From assembly GCA_030587505.1 (NCBI GenBank), contig JAUQYY010000036.1, positions 1 through 36,916 on the forward strand: a stretch of 36,916 nucleotides of DNA, given 5' to 3'. Made by a program: the position numbers and the translations under genes. This document shows, piece after piece, positions 7,733 through 15,168 of the stretch (position 1 is the first letter of the stretch; every line of letters starts with the position of its first letter). Origin of the DNA: Candidatus Sigynarchaeota archaeon (GTDB taxonomy: Archaea; Asgardarchaeota; Lokiarchaeia; Sigyniarchaeales; Sigyniarchaeaceae). The notes beneath the pieces are model-generated. The model saw nothing but the letters and a program-made list of their open reading frames with translations, made no database searches and was not told the origin of the DNA.

Positions 7733-8197
7733 ATGACTGAAAAGGAGCTTAGAGTTCGGAAGATTCGTGATGGCACGGTAATTGACCACATATCTGCGGG
7801 CACTGCGTTGGAGGTTTTGAAAATACTTGGATTGACTGGAAAGGAAGGACATACGATTAGTATCCTGATTAATACTCCTAGTAGCAAATTAGGGAAGAAA
7901 GACGTAGTAAAGATCGAGGGAAGAGAGTTGGATCCCAAGGAGGTAGACAAGATAGCCTTGATTTCTCCGAGAGCGACAATTAATATTATCCGAAATTATG
8001 AGGTAGTGGAGAAACAGCGCGTATCCTTACCTCCCATTATTACTGGGTTTCCGAGGTGTGTTAATCCCAATTGTATTATGAACAGTAGGGAACCTGCTCC
8101 TCCTTCCTTCACTGTTGTTTCCAAAGATCCTGTGAGAATCCGATGCAGGTATTGCGGTGTAATAATGGAGTTTGAAGATATCTTAGCAAATCTGTGA
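7733..8197 (+). CDS. pyrI: Aspartate carbamoyltransferase regulatory chain
   Basis: The 154-residue regulatory subunit that binds nucleotide effectors and controls the catalytic PyrB trimer in pyrimidine synthesis. The N-terminal allosteric domain begins at TEKELRVRKIRDGTVIDHI. The C-terminal zinc domain has the four ligands C-x4-C (CVNPNC, ~111-116) and C-x2-C (CRYC, ~139-142). The ATG at 7733 follows GTGAGGG. PyrB is not adjacent, whereas pyrBI is usually an operon, so the catalytic gene must lie elsewhere. Confidence 0.95.
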   Translation: MTEKELRVRKIRDGTVIDHISAGTALEVLKILGLTGKEGHTISILINTPSSKLGKKDVVKIEGRELDPKEVDKIALISPRATINIIRNYEVVEKQRVSLPPIITGFPRCVNPNCIMNSREPAPPSFTVVSKDPVRIRCRYCGVIMEFEDILANL

Positions 8198-8325
8198 TTT
8201 TCTGGCATTTTAGGGTTTTTTATTCTGTGTACGGAATTGTTGTAATCTCAGCACAAAGAATATTAATCACTTTTCAATTACTGGAAGAAAGAAACTCTTA
8301 GAAATAACAAGCTAAGGTGAAAAGT

Positions 8326-8640
8326 TTGGAAATCGCTGTTGTTGGGGACAAAGACACAATAATGGGATTAAAACTTGCGGGTGTAACGAAAGTTTTCGAA
8401 ACAAACGATAAGGATGAAGCTCAACAAAAAATACGCGAGTTCTTCCACGAGCCAGAAGTTGGGCTCATTATAACAACTGAACTCTTAGCAGACCAGCTTC
8501 GTCCCTTCTTGAATAAATTAATCGAGACAAGTCCAATTCCGATAATAATAGAAATTCCAAGTCGGTTGGGCGAGAGAAAAGGAGAAGACCCCATACTAAC
8601 ACTAATCAAAAGAGCTGTAGGAATAGAAATAAAGGTTTAA
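8326..8640 (+). CDS. atpF: A-type ATP synthase subunit F
   Basis: The central-stalk F subunit of the archaeal A1Ao ATPase, about 104 residues. The family signature is at the N-terminus (EIAVVGDKDTIMGLKLAGV), followed by a Rossmann-like fold (GLIITTELLADQL, PIPIIIEIPSRLG). I chose TTG 8326 because AAGGTGA at 8314-8320 sits 5 nt upstream and homologues start at this residue; GTG 8317 overlaps that site. Other ATPase genes normally flank it, but here subunit A lies 1.25 kb away behind an antisense regulator and a tRNA. Confidence 0.92.
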   Translation: MEIAVVGDKDTIMGLKLAGVTKVFETNDKDEAQQKIREFFHEPEVGLIITTELLADQLRPFLNKLIETSPIPIIIEIPSRLGERKGEDPILTLIKRAVGIEIKV

Positions 8641-8827
8641 GCGTGAATATTCTGGGACCCAAGCGACGATAACTATTGTTCCATAAATTACACTTCTTCG
8701 GAAATATGTTTTTGGTTATTATCCTTACTTTTAACAGTCTACGGGATGTCTCCCAAATTCTCTTTTAAATGGTCTTCTAAGGAGGGTGAATTTGGAAGAA
8801 TTAGGAAAGTTAAGTGAAAACGAAACG

Positions 8828-9556
8828 TTACAATGGAACAATTTGTCTTAATTCTTTTATCAAATCTTCAACGGATTCTATTTTAGAGATTGCTAATGGA
8901 ATGCCCTCTTTTTTCGCTAATTCAATTGCAAGAGGATCCGGCTCTGAAAGTCCGTGCAGAACGATTAAGCTCGGCTTTCGCGTATTAATCTTTATCGTGA
9001 TTAGTGGGGAGCGTCCCGTACTAGCATTTGTGAAGATAACCCCTCTCTCGCTAGTTGCTTCATAAAGCTTGAGAAAGGCGTCGCCGGAAAGCTCTCTAAA
9101 TGCGCTTATGCTGTCGATGACTATGTATCCTAACAGATTTCTATCTAGGAACTCCTCCCCCACAACACACTCCGCTTTAATAGCGGCACAAAACTCTTTG
9201 GAATTTACAGGAGTAGTAAACTCCCGTATATCTAAAATTATGTCCGTGGGAATTTCAACACTCATTAACCGGCTAAATGCAGCGGTTATTTGACCTCCAT
9301 TTTTCTCGTCGATTGCGAGTAGACCTTCAACAAAACGCCTTATTGTTTTGGTTCCCGGTGACTTCCTCCGGCTTCCTTCATAGTCGCTAATAACGGAGGG
9401 AGAAACATCTAAATACTCCGCAAGGATAATTTGAGGTACGTGAAACAGTTCCCGCCATTTACGCATCATCTTGCCTGGGTCATCCGATAGCGATATCTCG
9501 CCAGCAACTCTTCTAGCTAATCTCTCTGCGTTACTTTTCGAAATGCTCATATTCAA
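8828..9556 (-). CDS. XRE-family transcriptional regulator (COG1709-like)
   Basis: A 242-residue protein with an N-terminal helix-turn-helix at ~30-75 (MRKWRELFHVPQIILAEYLDVSPSVISDYE, then SRRKSPGTKTIRRFVEGL). A conserved archaeal C-terminal domain of unknown ligand follows (DIILDIREFTTPVN, IVIDSISAFRELSGDAFL, VIFTNASTGRSPLITIKI). This layout matches the archaeal COG1709 group of predicted regulators. It is antisense and inserted between ATPase subunits F and A. Its target is unknown. The start is ATG at 9556 or 9550. Confidence 0.85.
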   Translation of the reverse strand: MNMSISKSNAERLARRVAGEISLSDDPGKMMRKWRELFHVPQIILAEYLDVSPSVISDYEGSRRKSPGTKTIRRFVEGLLAIDEKNGGQITAAFSRLMSVEIPTDIILDIREFTTPVNSKEFCAAIKAECVVGEEFLDRNLLGYIVIDSISAFRELSGDAFLKLYEATSERGVIFTNASTGRSPLITIKINTRKPSLIVLHGLSEPDPLAIELAKKEGIPLAISKIESVEDLIKELRQIVPL

Positions 9557-9697
9557 GTTTTTTAGAACAAATACACATAAATATTTCGGGTATTATCGAA
9601 TTAACATGACTCAAGTAATGCTAAGTGCTTTCAGCAAAAATTTTATCTGTCAGAACCATCTTTAAATCCAAACAGAAAAGTTTTCTTAACCAAGAAT

Positions 9698-9801
9698 GGG
9701 CGGATGGTCTAGAACTCTCATCCCTTGGAGAGTGGAAAACTTGGTATGATTCCTGGTTCGGGTCCAGGAGGTCACCAGTTCGAATCTGGTTCCGCCCACC
9801 A
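9698..9801 (+). tRNA. tRNA-Pro(CGG) with a D-loop intron
   Basis: The acceptor GGGCGGA (9698-9704) pairs with TCCGCCC (9791-9797), then A73 and encoded CCA to 9801. The anticodon arm is CCTGG-TTCGGGT-CCAGG with anticodon CGG at 9759-9761. The T-arm is ACCAG-TTCGAAT-CTGGT. The D-loop is interrupted by 27-28 nt; removal gives GTCTAG(C)TTGGTATGAT, the usual D-arm. A TATA-like TTTAAATC at about 9660-9667 lies ~33 nt upstream. Confidence 0.93.
9713..9739 (+). other. tRNA-Pro D-loop intron
   Basis: An internal ACTCTC/GAGAGT stem is flanked by bulges AG|A and AA|C, and a short exon-intron helix TCT/GGA. Cutting after the second bulge base gives a 27-nt intron. A 28-nt alternative ending at 9740 also yields an acceptable D-loop. 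Confidence 0.7.
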
Positions 9802-9894
9802 CTACTTCCTCTGCAAATATTTTTAAGTAAATACAAATCTAAGTGTAATCAATCTGAATCAGGCTGATTCGATAATACAAGGAGATTGTTGAAA

Positions 9895-11685
9895 TTGGCA
9901 GTCAAAGAGAGAATAGGAAGAATTGTTAGAATCACCGGACCTGTGGTCGAAGCGGAAGGACTTAGCGGGATTCAAATGTACGAGGTATGCCGTGTCGGAG
10001 AGGAAGAGCTGATCGGCGAAGTAAACAGGGTTGAAGGGTCAAATGCAACCATCCAGGTTTATGAAGAAACGACAGGCCTCAAACCGGGAGAAAAGGTCAT
10101 AGCTACAGGAGCGCCCCTATCCGTGGAACTGGGTCCAGGGCTCATTGGGCAGATTTTTGACGGTATCCAAAGACCCCTGCACATACTCAAAGAAGAAACC
10201 GGGGACTTCATTCGCAGAGGAGTACTAGCGAAAGCCTTGCCTCGAAATAAAAAATGGAAGTTCACACCAACCGTTGAAAAGGGCGCTACAGTAAGCCCGG
10301 GAGACATTATTGGAATTGTACCGGAAACAACCACAGTCACCACGAAAATACTGGTACCCGTAGGTATCAACGGCGAGATTGTGAGTATAGTTCCGGAAGG
10401 GGAGTATACGGTAGAGGAACCCATAGCGCGCATCAGAACACCCCGAGAAGAACGGGAGATCACCCTAATGACTACCTGGCCAGTACGTCAGGGGCGGCCC
10501 TATCTTAGGAAGCTTGGTTCAACAACACCTCTCATAACCGGGCAGCGTATAATAGACACTTTCTTCCCGACCGCAAAGGGAGGAACCGCGTCTATACCCG
10601 GCGGATTCGGCACGGGCAAAACCGTTATGCTTCACCAACTCGCAAAATGGGCGGACAGCCAAATCGTGGTATACGTCGGTTGCGGAGAAAGAGGAAACGA
10701 AATGACTGAGGTACTGGAAGACTTCCCCAAACTTGAAGACCCAAGAACAGGGGAACCCCTTATGAAGCGGACAATACTCATCGCAAACACCTCCAATATG
10801 CCAGTAGCCGCTAGAGAGGCTTCCATTTACACGGGAATTACTTTAGCCGAGTATTTCAGAGACCAAGGATACGACGTCGCATTAATGGCGGATTCAACCT
10901 CAAGATGGGCCGAAGCGCTGCGAGAAATCAGCGGAAGACTCGAAGAAATGCCTGGCGAGGAGGGTTACCCCGCCTATTTGGCCTCTCGCCTCGCAGAGTT
11001 TTACGAGAGGGCCGGACGCGTTGAAACATTGGGCTCAACCAAAGACAATCCCCGAATAGGGTCAGTAACCATCTGCGGCGCTGTTTCTCCCCCTGGAGGC
11101 GACTTTTCAGAGCCCGTTACCACAAATACTCTTCGTGTCGTCAAGGTCTTCTGGGGGTTAGACAAAGACTTGGCAAGCAGGAGACACTTCCCATCGATAC
11201 ACTGGTTAAACAGTTACAGTTTATACCTAGAGAGCCTGGATTCATGGTTCGCGGATCACGTTAGTGAAGAGTTTTCAGAATTAAGAAGTGAAGCTATGTT
11301 TCTACTTCAGCGTGAAGAGGAGCTCCGTGAGATTGTCCAACTAGTAGGTCCCGATGCTCTCCCCGAGAGCGAGCGTGTAATACTTGAGGCGGCTCGTATG
11401 ATCCGCGAGGACTATCTAATGCAGTCAGCGTTACATCCCGTTGACACCTACTGCAGTCCGCAAAAAGCGTATCTTATGCTGAAAACTATTCTGAAGTTCT
11501 ATCATCAAATGAAGAATGCAGTAGACAGAGGCGTACCCATCTCTTCAATCCAACAAATGGATGTACTCAACGATATCTCCCGTCTCAAAATAGTGCCACA
11601 CGACGAGATTGATAAACGTGTTGGCGAAGTGAACAAAAAGATCGATGAAGAATTCGCGTCCCTTACCGTGGAAACCCTCGCTTAA
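9895..11685 (+). CDS. atpA: A-type ATP synthase catalytic subunit A
   Basis: The catalytic ATP-binding subunit of the archaeal A1Ao ATPase, about 596 residues. The beta-barrel N-terminus ([18 protein letters not shown]) is followed by the subunit-A-specific bulge region (~100-200), then Walker A as GGFGTGKT near 230, the [11 protein letters not shown] motif near 258 and [14 protein letters not shown] near 325. I chose TTG 9895 because AAGGAGA (9879-9885) lies 9 nt upstream; TTG 9886 and 9889 are too close to it. It follows tRNA-Pro. Subunit B, normally directly downstream, is absent; an intergenic gap and HMG-CoA synthase follow, so the ATPase genes are scattered. Confidence 0.97.
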   Translation: MAVKERIGRIVRITGPVVEAEGLSGIQMYEVCRVGEEELIGEVNRVEGSNATIQVYEETTGLKPGEKVIATGAPLSVELGPGLIGQIFDGIQRPLHILKEETGDFIRRGVLAKALPRNKKWKFTPTVEKGATVSPGDIIGIVPETTTVTTKILVPVGINGEIVSIVPEGEYTVEEPIARIRTPREEREITLMTTWPVRQGRPYLRKLGSTTPLITGQRIIDTFFPTAKGGTASIPGGFGTGKTVMLHQLAKWADSQIVVYVGCGERGNEMTEVLEDFPKLEDPRTGEPLMKRTILIANTSNMPVAAREASIYTGITLAEYFRDQGYDVALMADSTSRWAEALREISGRLEEMPGEEGYPAYLASRLAEFYERAGRVETLGSTKDNPRIGSVTICGAVSPPGGDFSEPVTTNTLRVVKVFWGLDKDLASRRHFPSIHWLNSYSLYLESLDSWFADHVSEEFSELRSEAMFLLQREEELREIVQLVGPDALPESERVILEAARMIREDYLMQSALHPVDTYCSPQKAYLMLKTILKFYHQMKNAVDRGVPISSIQQMDVLNDISRLKIVPHDEIDKRVGEVNKKIDEEFASLTVETLA

Positions 11686-12069
11686 CTCCCCACTTTCCAT
11701 ATCCTTTCTTTTCCTCAGGTATCCGTTCCCTCCCTTTTCAACTATCGTTCATTCTTCTACTCAAAAAGGTGTCCTTCATCTTTTTCCGAGATTCGGTTGC
11801 CTCAATCTGGAAACCGAGATAGCGTGTGGACTTAATTATTTTAAAAGTTTGAAAGGTTCATAGTCTGCTCTAGGAAAAATTTGTAAATGTTCCCTACTAA
11901 TCAGACATACGCTAAACTCGTTTAGAAAGTTAAAGTTTATGAAACCCCATTGATATTTCTTGAACTACGTGAAGTGTTTTCGTAGTAAAAAAATTATACG
12001 TAGCATAATCTTGGAAAAATATGAAGGAACTGTCCCTTGGCAATTTATCAAACATTCAAAGGTGGTTTT
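11686..12069. other. Intergenic region between atpA and HMG-CoA synthase
   Basis: About 380 bp with no gene I can support. It begins with a pyrimidine-rich tract just after the atpA stop (11686-11770), which could act as an archaeal terminator. The remainder is AT-rich. No repeats or tRNA-like folds were seen. Confidence 0.4.
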
Positions 12070-13170
12070 GTGGCGGATAATACCGAAAATGATACCGTGT
12101 TGATTATGAAACCCTTACGCAAGGTTGGCATTCTAGGCTGGGGGGCGTATATTCCCCGCTATAGGCTTAAGATTCAAGAGTTAGCTAACGTATGGAGCGA
12201 GAGTAAGGAAAGGTTTGAACTAAACTTGGGTGTTTCAGAGAAGGCTGTTGCTGGTCCTGATGAGGACACTACTACTATCGCTACCGAAGCAGTTAAGAAT
12301 GCTATTGCCCGGGCTCAAGTAAACCCGCGTGAACTGAGAGCCGTCTTAGTTGGCACTGAATCCCCAACGTATGCTGTAAAGCCTACTGGTACTATCGTCG
12401 CGGAGGCGATAAATGCTACGCCAAGCGTGCTAGCTTCTGATTTGGAGTTTGCGTGTAAAGCTGGAACTGAAGCCATGGAATATTGTATGGGGCTGGTTTC
12501 ATCGGGGATGATCAAATACGGAGTAGCTGTAGGCGCAGACGTGGCTCAGAGCAGGCCCGGTGATGAGTTAGAATTCTCAGCTGCTGCGGGCGGGGCGGCT
12601 TTTATTATCGGAGCAAAAAATAGTAGTAAAACAATAGCAACTATCGAGGCTTCTTATTCCTACTGCACAGATACACCTGATTTTTGGAGGCGCCCCACAG
12701 AAATATACCCCTGCCACGGAGAAACATTTACGGGTGAACCCGGATATTTTAGTCACACAATAAGCTGTGCTCAAACCCTAATGAATGAATTAGATTTGAA
12801 AAGTTCTGATCTAACTTATGTTGTTTTCCATCAACCCAATCTCAAGTTTCCCCTGAGAACTTCTAAAAAACTAGGATTTACACGAAAACAGCTCGAGCCA
12901 GGATTACTCGTAGGCGAAATTGGGAATACTTATTCCGCTTCGGCTATGCTTGGGCTGGCAGCGGTTCTGGATGTAGCGGAGCCAAATGATACGATACTTC
13001 TGGTTTCCTATGGATCTGGGGCCGGAAGTGACGCATTTTATATAATCGTCGATGATGGTATTAAAGAAAAGAGGGAACTAGCTCCGAGCGTTAGGGCGTA
13101 CATTGCACGTAAAAAGTATATTGATTATGTTACCTATCTTAAGTGGAGAAAACTTATTAAAGGGTTATAA
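12070..13170 (+). CDS. Hydroxymethylglutaryl-CoA synthase
   Basis: Condenses acetyl-CoA with acetoacetyl-CoA to HMG-CoA, the second step of the mevalonate pathway to archaeal lipids. It is a thiolase-fold protein of about 366 residues. The catalytic triad is visible: Glu in GTESPTYAVKP, Cys in EFACKAGTEA, and His in VFHQPNLKFP. GTG at 12070 follows AAAGGTGG by 4 nt; the family core starts at MKPLRKVGILG (ATG 12106). Thiolase and DUF35 genes follow, the usual archaeal set whose products form one substrate-channelling complex. Confidence 0.95.
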   Translation: MADNTENDTVLIMKPLRKVGILGWGAYIPRYRLKIQELANVWSESKERFELNLGVSEKAVAGPDEDTTTIATEAVKNAIARAQVNPRELRAVLVGTESPTYAVKPTGTIVAEAINATPSVLASDLEFACKAGTEAMEYCMGLVSSGMIKYGVAVGADVAQSRPGDELEFSAAAGGAAFIIGAKNSSKTIATIEASYSYCTDTPDFWRRPTEIYPCHGETFTGEPGYFSHTISCAQTLMNELDLKSSDLTYVVFHQPNLKFPLRTSKKLGFTRKQLEPGLLVGEIGNTYSASAMLGLAAVLDVAEPNDTILLVSYGSGAGSDAFYIIVDDGIKEKRELAPSVRAYIARKKYIDYVTYLKWRKLIKGL

Positions 13171-13517
13171 AAAATAGTTTAAAAAATTATTTACGGAGTT
13201 TATTTTTAATAAAATAATTTTTGTATATTTCTACAAGCGATAATCACAAAATGCTTTTCCTGAAGTTTGCGGAAAATTCTAATATCTCTTTTGTAACTAC
13301 TAATAAAATAGCTTCTCATTCCCCTACATAACCCTCCCTGATATACCAAAAAGGCACGCCTTACTAGGATTACCCTTCAGATATGAAAATTATGTAAATA
13401 GAAGGTTGTTGTGAAAATCAAAACCCTTTAAAGAATATCCTCCCATCATTCAGTAAAATCCTTAGAAGGAAAATATAGTCCCCTTATATCCGTTCTACGA
13501 TAATGGAGGCCTTTCTG
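13171..13517. other. Intergenic region between HMG-CoA synthase and thiolase
   Basis: About 345 bp, very AT-rich at its left end, without a supportable gene. A TATA-like CCTTTAAAG near 13425-13435 could be the thiolase promoter. These genes usually lie nearly adjacent, so the spacing is long for the set. Confidence 0.4.
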
Positions 13518-14672
13518 TTGAGAAGAGTGGCAATTTGTGGTTTTTCGATGTGTAAAGTTGGGAATCACTACCAAAAGTCTCTTAGTGAACTATTCGCTGA
13601 AGTAGCCTTGGATGCTCTGGAAAGCGCGGGCAATCCGGATATAGATGCCATTTACGTTGGGAACATGTCTGCGAGTGAGCATACCTTTCAGAAGAATCTC
13701 GGTGTTCTTCTCTCCAATTCCATAGGCTTGAATTCTACGCCGTGTAAACTCGTGGAGTGTGCTGACGGCTCTGGCGGAGCGGCGCTTTACGAGGGGTATA
13801 ACTCTGTTGCTTCAGGACTATATGATGTTGTTATTGTAGGAGGGGTGGAGAAAATGTCCGAAGTTCTTCAGGGAGAAAATAGGAAAATAAGATCTATGAC
13901 GATTGAGCAGGAATATGAAGCGTTTCATGGACTATCAATCGATGGTGAATTCGCGATTATTATGCGTTATTACATGCATTACTATGACGTACCTAAGAGA
14001 CAGTTTGCCCTATTCGCGGTTCAGATGCACAAACACGCCGCTGGAAACCGTTATGCCAAACTACCATATGAAATATCCCTAGAGGCTGCTTTGAACATGC
14101 AGACGATTGCGGATCCGTTGACCTTGTTTGATATGGCTCCTACCGGAGATGGATCCGCAGCGGTTGTTTTGTGCCCTTTGGAGAGAGCTAGGGAGTTTAC
14201 TGACACTCCGGTGGAGATAGCTGGAGCGGGGCAAGCAAGTGATACTCTGGCACTCTATGATAGAAAAAATATACTCACTTTTAAGGCGACTTCCAAGGCC
14301 GCCGAAATCGCATTGAAGACTTCCAAATTAAAGATTTCGGATGTAGATTTGTTTGAGGTGCATGATTCCTACACTATTTCTGGTTTTCTTGCTTTGGAGG
14401 ACCTAGGTGTCATTGAGAGGGGGAAAGTGGGGCAGGCTGTCGAAGAGGGGTTAATCGACCTGGATGGGCCTGCTCCCACCAATTTGAGTGGAGGTTTAAA
14501 GGCGAGGGGGCATCCTGGTGGCGCTACAGGCGTTTACCAGGCGGTAGAGGCTACGCTTCAGCTTAGGGGGGAGGCTGGTAAAAACCAAGCCGATCCCGCG
14601 GAAGTAGCGCTAATCCAGAATGCTGCAGGAATAGGTTCCCTAGTCACCGTGCATGTGTTTAAAAGAATTTAG
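13518..14672 (+). CDS. Thiolase (acetyl-CoA C-acetyltransferase)
   Basis: Condenses two acetyl-CoA to acetoacetyl-CoA for HMG-CoA synthase. About 384 residues with the archaeal thiolase pattern RRVAICGFSMCKVG at the start, the nucleophile Cys in LVECADGSGGAAL, the His in EVHDSYTISG, and the C-terminal GGLKARGHPGGATGVYQAVE. I chose TTG 13518 because GGAGG (13505-13509) lies 8 nt upstream and the family begins at this point; the upstream ATG at 13503 overlaps that site. It lies between HMG-CoA synthase and the DUF35 partner. Confidence 0.95.
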   Translation: MRRVAICGFSMCKVGNHYQKSLSELFAEVALDALESAGNPDIDAIYVGNMSASEHTFQKNLGVLLSNSIGLNSTPCKLVECADGSGGAALYEGYNSVASGLYDVVIVGGVEKMSEVLQGENRKIRSMTIEQEYEAFHGLSIDGEFAIIMRYYMHYYDVPKRQFALFAVQMHKHAAGNRYAKLPYEISLEAALNMQTIADPLTLFDMAPTGDGSAAVVLCPLERAREFTDTPVEIAGAGQASDTLALYDRKNILTFKATSKAAEIALKTSKLKISDVDLFEVHDSYTISGFLALEDLGVIERGKVGQAVEEGLIDLDGPAPTNLSGGLKARGHPGGATGVYQAVEATLQLRGEAGKNQADPAEVALIQNAAGIGSLVTVHVFKRI

Positions 14673-14685
14673 AGGCTCGTGAGCA

Positions 14686-15096
14686 ATGAGACTGCCGAAA
14701 GTGTGGAGAGAAATCCCTCGGAGATACAGATTGGAGGGGGCTGTTTGTAAAAATTGTAAATTCTGCTTTTTCCCTCCCCGACCTGTTTGTCCCAACTGTG
14801 GAAGCAGAGATTTGGACTCGCAAAAACTACCACAAAAAGGCAAGGTTTTATCGTATACTGTGGTAAGGAAATCCCCCGATGACTTCAAATCTTACGTACC
14901 GTATCCTGTTGCCTTGGTTGAATTGTCGGGAGGCGTAAAAATAATTTGCCAGTTGACGGACTGCGACGTTGATGAAATTTCTATCGGTATGCCAGTAGAA
15001 GCTGTACTCCGAAAAGTTAAAGAAGATGGTGAGGACGGAGTAGTTTACTACTCAATAAAATTTAGGCCTCTACTTAGTGCAAAGAAAGTTAGCTAA
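14686..15096 (+). CDS. DUF35 OB-fold zinc-ribbon protein, thiolase/HMGS partner
   Basis: A 136-residue protein with a rubredoxin-like zinc ribbon, C-x2-C near 21-24 (CKNC) and C-x2-C near 35-38 (CPNC), followed by an OB-fold (KGKVLSYTVV, YPVALVELSGGVKIICQL). In archaea this family bridges thiolase and HMG-CoA synthase in one complex so that acetoacetyl-CoA is channelled. Gene order and 13-nt spacing behind thiolase support that role. Confidence 0.93.
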   Translation: MRLPKVWREIPRRYRLEGAVCKNCKFCFFPPRPVCPNCGSRDLDSQKLPQKGKVLSYTVVRKSPDDFKSYVPYPVALVELSGGVKIICQLTDCDVDEISIGMPVEAVLRKVKEDGEDGVVYYSIKFRPLLSAKKVS

Positions 15097-15168
15097 AGCA
15101 AAGAAATATTTTTAAAACTATTATAATTTTAATATTGAAATAATCGGATGTATTTAAAGGGGGTTAAA

